A stretch of 8,001 nt of DNA from Deltaproteobacteria bacterium (GTDB lineage: Bacteria > Desulfobacterota > DSM-4660 > Desulfatiglandales > B25-G16), in assembly GCA_019308645.1 (NCBI GenBank), contig JAFDHR010000191.1, positions 1 to 8,001 on the forward strand. Reading direction: 5' to 3'. Of this stretch, positions 1 to 5,884 are shown piece after piece. The notes beneath the pieces are model-generated. The model was not told the DNA's origin. It did no database searches and saw only the letters and a list, made by a program, of their open reading frames with translations. Positions within the stretch are counted from its first letter, which is position 1. The number at the start of each line of letters is the position of its first letter. The position numbers were made by a program, and so were the translations under genes.

Positions 1-67
1 TTTCATAGTCGTGGGCTGTCTTCTCAATTGTATTTAATAATTCATCTCTGGAATTTTTCTCTTGCAT
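1..67 (-). CDS. N-terminal fragment of an unidentified protein running off the left edge
   Basis: The minus strand carries an ATG at 67-65 followed by 22 open codons to the window edge. The peptide reads M-Q-E-K-N-S-R-D-E-L-L-N-T-I-E-K-T-A-H-D-Y-E. A modest AAGGG Shine-Dalgarno-like sequence lies 9 nt upstream of the ATG. The short charged, helical start is typical of a small cytoplasmic protein, but too little is present to identify a family. It begins 94 bp after the stop of the glycosylase-like gene, so it could be co-transcribed with it or have its own promoter. No convincing promoter was seen in the gap at 68-161. That this is a real gene start is moderately supported; its function is unknown. 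Confidence 0.45.
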   Translation of the reverse strand, partial: MQEKNSRDELLNTIEKTAHDYE

Positions 68-161
68 AATTTTTTGCCCTTTTTTGTGAAAAGTAAAAAA
101 ACAGATTATTCAATTTGATGATCCCTTTACTTGACTTGCCCTTTAATGGGTGATCTCAAAT

Positions 162-1019
162 TCACTCCCTTGGAAGCTTGTAACCTTCCTCAGTAAGAAC
201 ATGGCGCAGAATCTTGCTGGCAGGTCCCACCAAGCGGGTTGGCGGAACGCCAAACAAAGGTATGTGGGGCAAACCATCTACAGTGCCTCTTAGTTTGCCT
301 GCCTTTGCCAGTTCAATGCTGTATTCAGGATCATTGAATGAACGGAGGCCATTCCATGCGTCTTTCTGGAATGTCACTACAGCTCCTTCGGGCTCGAGGA
401 AACGTATAATTACCTCCATGATCCTCTCACGTTCAAGACGTTCTAATCTCTCCATAGCCCTTTTACCGATAAGTTTTCTGATTCCTGCTACACCGGACCA
501 TGTGCCCCCGGCACTGCTGGGCATGGACCAGTAAACGCATAGTCCTATTCGAAAGGGAGGATCATAATCCACCGCCAGCATGCGTTCGAGCCTTAGTTTG
601 TTTCGATCCTTGGTAGATAGCCCTTCATCAAAAACGAGGTCAAGGACCCCTGACGGTTGTAGCAAATGTTTCCAGAACCTGTTTTCCTTCCCATCATTTG
701 TAGAGGAGAAAAACATTCCATTTTTTATAGAATGGGTTGCAGGATTTCCAAGGGTTAGCAAGAGAGGGGGGCGTTCATTTGTTTTTACGGGTATCAGTTG
801 TTCTGTTGTATAAAAGAGACTGTCATGTTTTAGTTTATAGATATAGCAGTTATCTGCGTTTGAATCTAAAAAGGATTTATAGTTACTGTTAAAATTTTGC
901 CTCTCACCCTTGGTAGGAAACAATTCTAACAGATTGATTTCGCAATTCAGATGAGCAGGGTATTTCGATTGCCTGTAGGTAAAGAGAGCGTTTCGTTTTT
1001 TTTTAGCTAACGAATCCAT
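162..1019 (-). CDS. Uracil-DNA-glycosylase-like protein (divergent, putative)
   Basis: This 285-residue protein was not recognised with certainty, but its motif order fits the uracil-DNA glycosylase superfamily, which removes damaged or uracil bases from DNA. Residues 87-119 hold L-L-T-L-G-N-P-A-T-H-S, then G-M-F-F-S-S and N-R-F-W-K-H-L. This resembles the family's first motif (G-x-x-P-S, then G-x-P-F-S, then N-R-F-W). Residues 193-225 hold a helix ending in a proline-containing turn, then V-V-T-F-Q-K-D-A-W-N-G-L, like the central strand and helix (usually V-V-x-L-G-K-x-A). Residues 251-274 (P-H-I-P-L-F-G-V-P-P-T-R-L, then A-S-K-I-L) sit where the H-P-S motif is expected, but no canonical H-P-S is present. 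Roughly the first 80 residues are charged and unrelated to the core. The ATG at 1019 is the first start; no clear ribosome binding site precedes it. The fold is inferred from motif order only, and enzymatic activity is uncertain. Confidence 0.6.
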   Translation of the reverse strand: MDSLAKKKRNALFTYRQSKYPAHLNCEINLLELFPTKGERQNFNSNYKSFLDSNADNCYIYKLKHDSLFYTTEQLIPVKTNERPPLLLTLGNPATHSIKNGMFFSSTNDGKENRFWKHLLQPSGVLDLVFDEGLSTKDRNKLRLERMLAVDYDPPFRIGLCVYWSMPSSAGGTWSGVAGIRKLIGKRAMERLERLERERIMEVIIRFLEPEGAVVTFQKDAWNGLRSFNDPEYSIELAKAGKLRGTVDGLPHIPLFGVPPTRLVGPASKILRHVLTEEGYKLPRE

Positions 1020-1174
1020 AAGTATCTAAAAGAAAATATAAATTCTGCATCATTTACGCAAGCAAAGCCCTTCATTTCGTATTTCCCTAAAGCTTATGGC
1101 AAAGCAAAGGCAAACGGAGACTTGATCCCATTTCGCATAAGTTCATTCAGAAGCTACGTCCCCTCTCACGACAT

Positions 1175-1260
1175 CCCGACCACAAAAGATCGGAACTAAA
1201 GCCATGGCTTCCTGCGGTCGGGGTAAAGCCCTTCATTTACTGTCTTAAGGAATGTTACGC
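1175..1260 (+). repeat. Dispersed repeat, copy A (palindrome-containing)
   Basis: From 1188 the sequence matches 7710-7781 across about 70 bp. Both share TCGGAACTAAAGCC, a TGGCTT half, GTCGGGGTAA and GCCCTTCATTTA, and end in an AAGG(A/C)A(T/C)GTTA block. CCCGACC (1175-1181) and GGTCGGG (1216-1222) form a perfect 7-bp inverted repeat. Nested inside is AAGCCATGGCTT, a perfect 12-bp palindrome. The folded shape and the second copy at the far end of the window suggest a small non-autonomous or REP-like element. The exact ends are not defined. Confidence 0.6.
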
Positions 1261-1261
1261 C

Positions 1262-1291
1262 ATTTATGAATAAAGGTTACTCTTCATAAAT
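1262..1291 (-). terminator. Possible hairpin downstream of the DUF4143 ATPase gene
   Basis: ATTTATGAA (1262-1270) and TTCATAAAT (1283-1291) form a perfect 9-bp inverted repeat around a 12-nt loop, about 80 bp past the ATPase stop codon. The stem is A/T-rich and no clean U-run follows on the minus strand, so it is a weak terminator candidate. It may instead be part of the neighbouring repeat. Confidence 0.25.
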
Positions 1292-1370
1292 CGTTCTGGC
1301 ACCAATGTTTCTCTTTAGGCAAGAAGGTAATTCCGCTGGAACTTAACTCGTTCTCAAATAATTTTACTAA

Positions 1371-2531
1371 TTAAGATCTGCCCCTATTTTTACTCTGCAG
1401 CAACCTGAGCACACCGTAAAGATTAGTAGAAACAACATCTGCGCCTTTAATCTCTCTTCTTGTTCTGGAGATAAGGACCTTTCTGTCAGCTCCCACCATC
1501 TCTGCCGCCTTTTTTAATCGATCCAGTTCATCCCTACCAGGTGAACCCGAAAGCTTAATTTCAAAGGCCCACTTTTTACCATTAAGTATCAAAAGCAGAT
1601 CAAGCTCATGCCCGTCATTTGTCCTGAAGAAGTATGCTTCATAATGAGTCCCCTGCACCTCAAGACAGATAAGGATCTGTTCAATAACAAAACCTTCCCA
1701 GCTGAATCCGACCCATGGCTGGACGATTAAATCGTCTGAACTGTTAACCCCTTGAAGGCTATGCAAAAGGCCTGTATCACGCCAGTACACTTTAGGGCTC
1801 TTAACAAGCCTCTTTCGGATATTGGTATGAAAAGGCTGAAGCCTTCGAATAAGATATGTCTGCTCGAGGTAGTTCAGGTATGAATTAACCGTATGATAGG
1901 AGAGCCCCATGCTCTTGCCAATCTGGCTCGCATTCCAGACGCTGCCGTTGCTTACGGCCAGCATCCTGAAAAGTCTCTGGGTGACCTGTGGAGTTGCGGG
2001 TAAACCCCATTGGGGAAGATCACGCATGGCAAGCACATCCAGATAATTTTTCTGCCACAAAGGAAAACTATCCCTCTTGAGTATTCCTCCATCGGGAAAG
2101 CCGCCCACAAGCCATAAATTATCCAGACCCTTGCGCTTAACTTCATCCATATAAAGAGGCGAGAGCTCACAAACGGCGATTCTTCCAGTCAGGAATTCCG
2201 ACACCTGTATCATTAACCCCGGTGAGACAGAACCAAGAATCATGAAACGACCCATCTTGTCTCTGCGGTTGTCGATGGCACTTCTTATTCTGGGAAAGAT
2301 TTCGGGATAACTTTGAGCCTCATCAAGAATAATAAGGTGATCGGATTGAGTAATCTCATCCCATTGCACGTCGAGCCTAAGCTTTTCCGGCTCAACTTCT
2401 AGGTCGTAGTAGTTCGAGGAAAGGGTCTTTGCCAGCGTTGTCTTTCCTGACTGCCTTGGGCCTAACAGGGCAACGGCAGGAAATTTTCTAAGGTGCGATA
2501 TGATTGTATTCTTTAATTTTCGCTTTATCAT
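1371..2531 (-). CDS. DUF4143-type AAA ATPase with C-terminal nuclease-like domain
   Basis: This 386-residue protein belongs to the COG1373-type family, an AAA-like ATPase followed by DUF4143. Residues 24-31 are a Walker A P-loop (G-P-R-Q-S-G-K-T). Residues 66-73 are Walker B (L-I-I-L-D-E-A-Q), and I-L-G-S at 98-101 sits in the sensor-1 position. Residues 195-230 look like a winged-helix segment (A-S-Q-I-G-K-S-M-G-L-S-Y-H-T-V-N-S-Y-L). The C-terminal DUF4143 domain has E-L-D (309-311) and E-I-K (324-326), matching a PD-(D/E)XK-like core. Length is normal and no frameshift is seen. The family is abundant in accessory genomes and its cellular role is poorly known. The ATG at 2531 is preceded immediately by an in-frame TAA (2537-2535), so an upstream start is excluded. 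It has no Shine-Dalgarno and may be translated from a leaderless transcript. Confidence 0.93.
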   Translation of the reverse strand: MIKRKLKNTIISHLRKFPAVALLGPRQSGKTTLAKTLSSNYYDLEVEPEKLRLDVQWDEITQSDHLIILDEAQSYPEIFPRIRSAIDNRRDKMGRFMILGSVSPGLMIQVSEFLTGRIAVCELSPLYMDEVKRKGLDNLWLVGGFPDGGILKRDSFPLWQKNYLDVLAMRDLPQWGLPATPQVTQRLFRMLAVSNGSVWNASQIGKSMGLSYHTVNSYLNYLEQTYLIRRLQPFHTNIRKRLVKSPKVYWRDTGLLHSLQGVNSSDDLIVQPWVGFSWEGFVIEQILICLEVQGTHYEAYFFRTNDGHELDLLLILNGKKWAFEIKLSGSPGRDELDRLKKAAEMVGADRKVLISRTRREIKGADVVSTNLYGVLRLLQSKNRGRS

Positions 2532-2538
2532 ATCTTAC

Positions 2539-2566
2539 ATTATAGAAATATATTTCTAATTTGCAA
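2539..2566 (-). promoter_or_regulatory. Leaderless promoter of the ATPase gene with palindromic operator
   Basis: Reading the minus strand, TTGCAA (2566-2561) and a perfect TATAAT (2544-2539) are separated by 16 nt. Only 7 nt lie between the -10 box and the ATG at 2531, so transcription should begin at or next to the start codon, giving a leaderless mRNA. That agrees with the missing ribosome binding site. The perfect 16-bp palindrome TAGAAATATATTTCTA (2543-2558) fills the spacer and touches the -10 box, a classic place for a repressor to block RNA polymerase. The box matches are visible; repression is inferred. Confidence 0.55.
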
Positions 2567-2737
2567 GAGTTATTTTATTGGCCGAAAAAGGTCATCCTAA
2601 TTATAAAGCCTTTTTATTTAAGCCGCACATTTCAATATCAAAAACATGCTTTTAGGCCCAAAAAGGCCTGATTATAACATCTTTTGCATTAATTCTAATC
2701 ACTTACCTTGATCCGACCATAGGTAATTAATGAAGCT

Positions 2738-2888
2738 CCCCGCAGCAAGCTGCGGGGTATCAAAGCGGAATTGCGCCGAAGCCAACCCGCCTTCGCTTTT
2801 GGAGCTACGGCGCGGTTCACCTCGCCATCTGTGTCGTGCCACGGCAGATCATCCCTGTAGCAAGCTACAGGGTATTCTGGCGAAGGCG
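2738..2888. repeat. Nested palindromic element with two matching hairpins
   Basis: Two hairpins of the same design bound the element: CCCCGCAGC-AA-GCTGCGGGG (2738-2757) and CCCTGTAGC-AA-GCTACAGGG (2853-2872). Each has a 9-bp perfect stem and a 2-base spacer, and each is followed by GTAT. Between them GCGCCG (2773-2778) pairs with CGGCGC (2808-2813), and CGCCTTCGC (2788-2796) pairs with GCGAAGGCG (2880-2888). The interior is visibly more G/C-rich than the A/T-rich DNA on both sides. The differing stem bases are paired by compensating changes (C-G/G-C against T-A/A-T), which suggests the fold is maintained. It is probably a mobile REP-like or MITE-like element; no transposase is present. Confidence 0.65.
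2853..2872. repeat. Right hairpin of the nested palindromic element
   Basis: A 9-bp perfect inverted repeat with a 2-base AA centre. It is the counterpart of the hairpin at 2738-2757, differing at two positions per arm with pairing preserved. No T-run follows on either strand, so it does not look like an intrinsic terminator. Confidence 0.6.
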
Positions 2889-3169
2889 AATAAACTTTGA
2901 TATTTCTTAACGATTAATTGCAAGAGATAAAAGGTATTTAAATCGATTTAGAACCAACCCCTTTATTGTTCTTTGGAGAAGGGGCTGATCATATTGGGCA
3001 GGTATGTGGCTAAATGAATAGAGCCCCTGTTTCAGATAGTAGCTGCCTTAGTGGAGCATGCCGGATAAACGTAGAGTTAATCCTTTGCTTGACGAATGAT
3101 TTGTACTGAGAGACTCGCCGAATAAGGGTCTATTATGGGAAATATCCTGAACACTGTTTCAACAATTCA

Positions 3170-3327
3170 TGAGAGCTAAGCAGGAAGGTGATTGTGGCAA
3201 GATAAAGATTTGAGCCGGGAATTCATACTCACTTTACATTTTTAAGTTGTTTTAGAACCAACCCCCTTTTTTTCATCAACGTGCCATTTCATCGAGTTAT
3301 TTAGTTATTTAACAGCGTCCCGCTTCT
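3170..3327. repeat. 158-bp tandem repeat, unit 1
   Basis: The unit starts at TGAGAGCTAAGCAGG and ends at GCGTCCCGCTTCT. It is followed at once by a second 158-bp unit that differs at one position only (T at 3272, C at 3430). Each unit contains AAGGTGATTGTGGCAAGA, which resembles a ribosome binding site and GTG start, but the frame closes after three codons (GTG GCA AGA TAA). The near identity implies a recent duplication. Confidence 0.9.
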
Positions 3328-3485
3328 TGAGAGCTAAGCAGGAAGGTGATTGTGGCAAGATAAAGATTTGAGCCGGGAATTCATACTCACTTTACATTTT
3401 TAAGTTGTTTTAGAACCAACCCCCTTTTTCTCATCAACGTGCCATTTCATCGAGTTATTTAGTTATTTAACAGCGTCCCGCTTCT
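3328..3485. repeat. 158-bp tandem repeat, unit 2
   Basis: This is the head-to-tail second copy of the unit at 3170-3327, with the single difference noted there. It ends 8 bp before the last base of the cupin stop codon, so a cupin transcript would read through both copies unless terminated inside them. The block around TTTAGAACCAACCCC also occurs at about 2947-2961, outside the tandem pair. Confidence 0.9.
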
Positions 3486-3492
3486 CACGAAC

Positions 3493-3837
3493 TCATATAA
3501 GAGCCGGACAAAAAACGTCATATATCAACAAATTTTCAGTAACATCAAAGATTTTGTGTTTTACACCCTTTGGTACTCGTACGATCACTCCGGGTTCCAG
3601 TGAGAAGTTCCCGGTCCCATCAACCCACATAACCGCTCTGCCCTGCAGTGGATAGAGGACATCATCCTGTTCCTCATGGATGTGTTCAGGCGCTTGCTTT
3701 CCGACAGGAATATTGACTAACATACAGGTCACGTTCAAACCGTGTTCTTTTTCGGAAATCAAAGGTTTGATTTTCACCCCTTGTGCAGTAGGATGGGATA
3801 TCCACGAAATCTCCTCAACTGATCGATAAGCTTCCAT
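3493..3837 (-). CDS. Small single-domain cupin protein
   Basis: This 114-residue protein is one cupin beta-barrel domain, a metal-binding fold used by isomerases, dioxygenases and sugar- or ligand-binding proteins. Cupin motif 1 is visible as G46, H52-x-H54, D59 and G66, with aspartate in place of the usual glutamate. Motif 2 is a textbook match: G83, P89-x-G91 and H94. Three histidines (52, 54, 94) could bind the metal, with D59 a possible fourth ligand. The length is normal for a stand-alone cupin and no signal peptide is seen, so it is probably cytoplasmic. ATG at 3837 is preceded by AGGAG (3848-3844) with good spacing. It stands alone between repeat blocks. The substrate cannot be assigned. 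Confidence 0.88.
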   Translation of the reverse strand: MEAYRSVEEISWISHPTAQGVKIKPLISEKEHGLNVTCMLVNIPVGKQAPEHIHEEQDDVLYPLQGRAVMWVDGTGNFSLEPGVIVRVPKGVKHKIFDVTENLLIYDVFCPALI

Positions 3838-3843
3838 TTAACA

Positions 3844-3848
3844 CTCCT
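3844..3848 (-). promoter_or_regulatory. Ribosome binding site of the cupin gene
   Basis: Minus-strand AGGAG lies 6 nt upstream of the ATG at 3837 and fixes that start. Confidence 0.75.
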
Positions 3849-3870
3849 ATTGCGGTTTAAAAGCGATAAT

Positions 3871-3932
3871 GGGGCCAGGTCTTCATCCTTGACAATAAAA
3901 AATAGCGATGTGAAGAATGAAGACCTGACCCC
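3871..3932. repeat. 62-bp imperfect inverted repeat with GGGG(T/C)CAGGTCTTCAT arms
   Basis: The left arm (3871-3893) and right arm (3910-3932) are 23 bp each and pair with three mismatches, around a 16-nt A/T-rich loop. The outer ends are GGGGCCAGG and CCTGACCCC. It lies between the stop of the PD-(D/E)XK-like gene (3947) and the start of the cupin gene (3837). It could act as a transcript barrier or 3'-end stabiliser, but no U-run follows on the minus strand. The long nearly symmetrical arms look more like a miniature mobile element. Related CCTGAC ends occur near 5724 and 7312. Confidence 0.7.
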
Positions 3933-3946
3933 TCTTTTCTGTGACT

Positions 3947-4615
3947 TTATAAATCCTCCACATCTATGAAAACATCAATGACATATTTTGAGAGTTTATG
4001 TTTGTGAGTGCCTAAAATGGCATACATCAACTGGAGTGCGCCCTTCCATTCATCCCTGGTCGTTGGAACATGAGTATGATCATTTGTGAAATATACAAAG
4101 ATCAGGTAAGCAGGGATATTATTCAGTTTTCTGAGTAAATAGAGATGAGCCAGTCTATTCGAATATTGATAGAATCCCTTTGATAAATCAATATTTGGAT
4201 TCAGTTTCAGATATTTTCTAGTTTCATCCAGGCTGTTGTTTATTAATGCTTTGGATTTTGCTGATTTTGCCTGTGATGAAGAGATTATTTCTGAAACATG
4301 GGCTTTTGCTTCGACAAGGAAATATGCCTTGTCTTCAATTCGTCCTAATGCATCCCATTGCGGGCCTCGTTTTGGCCAGAAATCATTAAGGCTTGTTTTG
4401 GAAAGTTTGATTCCCAAAAGATCAAGAAAATCTTGATCGCGATATTCTGAATAATCATCATCTGCTTTTGGGGAAAGCCATTCTACAGGTTGTTCCTTAT
4501 CAACTCCAATAGCATCAATTACGGTATTGCTCAACACATCCGGACAGTCATTAACAACATGTTGAATCCATTTTAGACTGCCTTTAGTTCCGTTTGGCTG
4601 TATTATTCTGCCCAT
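3947..4615 (-). CDS. Putative PD-(D/E)XK nuclease-superfamily protein
   Basis: The exact family of this 222-residue protein was not recognised. Residues 83-104 contain R-G-P-Q-W-D88-A-L-G, then Y-F-L-V-E102-A-K104. This is the acidic residue plus hydrophobic strand ending in E-x-K expected of the metal-binding core of PD-(D/E)XK nucleases. Downstream are a helix with many serines and lysines (111-135), an R-L-A-H-L-Y-L-L-R-K-L helix (154-164) and the hydrophobic strand Y-L-I-F-V-Y-F (170-176). There is no signal peptide or membrane segment. ATG 4615 is the first possible start because an in-frame TGA lies 9 nt upstream; no good ribosome binding site is visible, so translation may depend on the gene before it. 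It begins 43 bp after the TerB-DnaJ stop and is probably co-transcribed. It could be a DNA-cleaving defence or repair protein, or a non-catalytic relative. Confidence 0.6.
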   Translation of the reverse strand: MGRIIQPNGTKGSLKWIQHVVNDCPDVLSNTVIDAIGVDKEQPVEWLSPKADDDYSEYRDQDFLDLLGIKLSKTSLNDFWPKRGPQWDALGRIEDKAYFLVEAKAHVSEIISSSQAKSAKSKALINNSLDETRKYLKLNPNIDLSKGFYQYSNRLAHLYLLRKLNNIPAYLIFVYFTNDHTHVPTTRDEWKGALQLMYAILGTHKHKLSKYVIDVFIDVEDL

Positions 4616-4658
4616 ATAATCATTTCAAAATCGTGGTCGGTTAAAAGGGCAACATGAG

Positions 4659-5438
4659 TCAAGAGCAGACTTGAGCCCATGCCCGTACCTTTCTAATCTC
4701 CTCATAGGCCTCTTGAATTTCGCGGAAGCGCTTTGCTGCAAAATCCGTAAATTCCTCTGGAAGACCCTTTGACACGATCGTGTCAGGATGAAAATCCTTC
4801 ACAAGCTTCTTGTAATTTGATTTTATCTCTTCATTCGAGCTTTCAGGGTTGCAGTTCAAGACTCCGTAGTACTTGTCAAGGTCGTCAAAGTATGTTGCCT
4901 TCAGGTTGTTATATTGCTCCTCACTGATCCCAAATATCCTCGCAATGCTCTTGAGGGCAGACTCTTCAGCAGGGTGAAACGTGCCGTCAGCGGCCACAAC
5001 CCGAAATAGCAAATCAACGAATGATAAAAGAATAGTAGGATGGTCCCTTGTGGCCTGGTATAGTTGGAGTGCAAAGTCCTCTAACGAGTATTCAGACTTC
5101 TTTGCTTCGTTGAATATCTGTTTTGCAAACCGCTTTTCAGTTTCAGGTATTTGAAGGCCTTTTATGAATTTCTGAACAACGGCAATCTCATCCCTTGTGA
5201 CCACGCCATCAATCTTGGCGATTTTCCCCAATATCGAAAAAAGGCTGACAAAATAGGCTGCCTGGGCCTGTTCAGCATACTCGACTCTTGGTTCCTGTGG
5301 CGCCCCATAGAGAGTAGCCGAAATCCCCTGCTTTTTGTCAATAAGGTGATGTCCTAACGCTGCACCAGCTATTGCGCCAAGTGGGCCACCGAAGAACAGG
5401 CCTAATGAGCCAAATGTGAGTTTTCCGAACCAGCCCAT
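4659..5438 (-). CDS. TerB-DnaJ (DjlA-like) co-chaperone
   Basis: The protein has 259 residues from ATG 5438. Residues 1-35 are glycine- and alanine-rich and hydrophobic (G-L-F-F-G-G-P-L-G-A-I-A-G-A-A-L-G), as seen in DjlA-like proteins, and may associate with membranes. Residues 58-180 form a TerB-like helical domain with A-K-I-D-G-V-V-T-R-D-E and A-A-D-G-T-F-H-P-A-E-E, the paired acidic loops typical of TerB. Residues 187-255 are a C-terminal J domain with the Hsp70-activating H-P-D at 217-219. It should stimulate the ATPase of a DnaK partner. ATG 5438 is chosen because AGGAG lies 7 nt upstream and the promoter at 5555-5529 overlaps the only longer reading, which would need a TTG start at 5555. 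The adjoining nuclease-like gene suggests a shared function. The TerB fold also occurs in stress and phage-response systems. Confidence 0.9.
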   Translation of the reverse strand: MGWFGKLTFGSLGLFFGGPLGAIAGAALGHHLIDKKQGISATLYGAPQEPRVEYAEQAQAAYFVSLFSILGKIAKIDGVVTRDEIAVVQKFIKGLQIPETEKRFAKQIFNEAKKSEYSLEDFALQLYQATRDHPTILLSFVDLLFRVVAADGTFHPAEESALKSIARIFGISEEQYNNLKATYFDDLDKYYGVLNCNPESSNEEIKSNYKKLVKDFHPDTIVSKGLPEEFTDFAAKRFREIQEAYEEIRKVRAWAQVCS

Positions 5439-5445
5439 ACGCTTT

Positions 5446-5450
5446 CTCCT
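5446..5450 (-). promoter_or_regulatory. Ribosome binding site deciding the TerB-DnaJ start
   Basis: Minus-strand AAGGAG, with AGGAG at 5450-5446, sits 7 nt before ATG 5438 and is the reason for preferring this start over the upstream TTG. Confidence 0.75.
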
Positions 5451-5528
5451 TTTTTTAATTGGTGTGAACTCGCTTAAGGGTAAAGTGCAAATCTGCCCTT
5501 GGTTAAGGCTTATCTTTACCATGAATAA

Positions 5529-5555
5529 ATCATAAATCACATAACGAAATGTCAA
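5529..5555 (-). promoter_or_regulatory. Sigma-70-type promoter of the TerB-DnaJ gene
   Basis: On the minus strand a perfect TTGACA (5555-5550) is followed after a short 15-nt spacer by TATGAT (5534-5529), five of six matches to the -10 consensus. Transcription would begin near 5522, leaving a leader of about 85 nt before ATG 5438. The short spacer lowers certainty. Confidence 0.5.
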
Positions 5556-5621
5556 GGTGAAAAATTAAAGCCGCTGCTTTCGCGTCCTGTTTTAAAATTC
5601 ATTAGCGTTGAATAGGGAGGA

Positions 5622-5665
5622 GATTGTGGCAAGGAAAAGATTTAATCCTGGAAATTCACCTCACC
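5622..5665. repeat. Diverged third copy of the GATTGTGGCAAG block
   Basis: GATTGTGGCAAG followed by AAAGATTT, CC-GG and ATTCA aligns with the first 45 bp of each 158-bp unit (for example 3190-3232) with roughly four in five bases matching. Here it is preceded by GGGAGGAG, a strong ribosome binding site sequence on the plus strand. A GTG frame runs 22 codons (M-A-R-K-R-F-N-P-G-N) to a TAA near 5693. It may be the fossil start of a lost coding element. Confidence 0.45.
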
Positions 5666-5884
5666 GAAATGGGAAGTCAAAAATACTTATTTAATTATGC
5701 CTGCCCGCCGTCATTCTGGAGGACCTGACCTCATTCATTGGCCAATTTAAAGGACAGACTCCATTTTCAACATTTTCAGACCTTTGTCGAGCGATCAAAA
5801 AATTTTTAAAAATATTTCTTGACTTTTTCGGGATAACTGATAATAATGCTTTTAGTTCATTTGCCATGTGTAAAAGGAGCTCTT

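Larger units (their letters stand above)
1020..1370. other. Repeat-bearing intergenic spacer
   Basis: This 351-bp spacer between the ATPase gene and the glycosylase-like gene has no credible gene. It holds one copy of a repeat also found at 7710-7781 (listed separately), a 9-bp inverted repeat at 1262-1291, and a further AAGCCCTTCATTT match at about 1066-1078, where no other part of the repeat was seen. The promoter of the glycosylase-like gene should lie near its left end, but no clear -35/-10 pair was found there. Confidence 0.6.
2532..3492. other. Large gene-free, repeat-rich region
   Basis: No credible coding frame is seen on either strand in this 961-bp gap. It contains the ATPase promoter at its left end, an A/T-rich stretch (2567-2730) with a short AGGCC/GGCCT inverted repeat near 2654-2669, a nested palindromic element (2738-2888), unassigned sequence (2890-3169), and a 158-bp tandem duplication (3170-3485) that reaches to 8 bp from the cupin stop codon. 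It looks like an accumulation site for small non-coding elements. Confidence 0.65.

Noticed and set aside
214..813. Plus-strand open frames at 214-534 and 580-813
   Set aside because: They lie wholly antisense to the glycosylase-like gene, whose motifs and composition make it the real coding strand.
1952..2170. A 72-codon minus-strand frame
   Set aside because: It is an alternate-frame shadow of the DUF4143 ATPase gene.
3170..3485. CRISPR-like array
   Set aside because: There are only two units, they are contiguous with no spacers, and each is 158 bp long.
4236..5357. Plus-strand open frames at 4236-4436 and 5151-5357
   Set aside because: They are antisense shadows of the PD-(D/E)XK-like and TerB-DnaJ genes.
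5439..5555. A 39-residue N-terminal extension of the TerB-DnaJ protein
   Set aside because: It would need a TTG start that is itself part of the TTGACA promoter box. The ATG at 5438 has an AGGAG site and begins the typical glycine-rich N-terminus.
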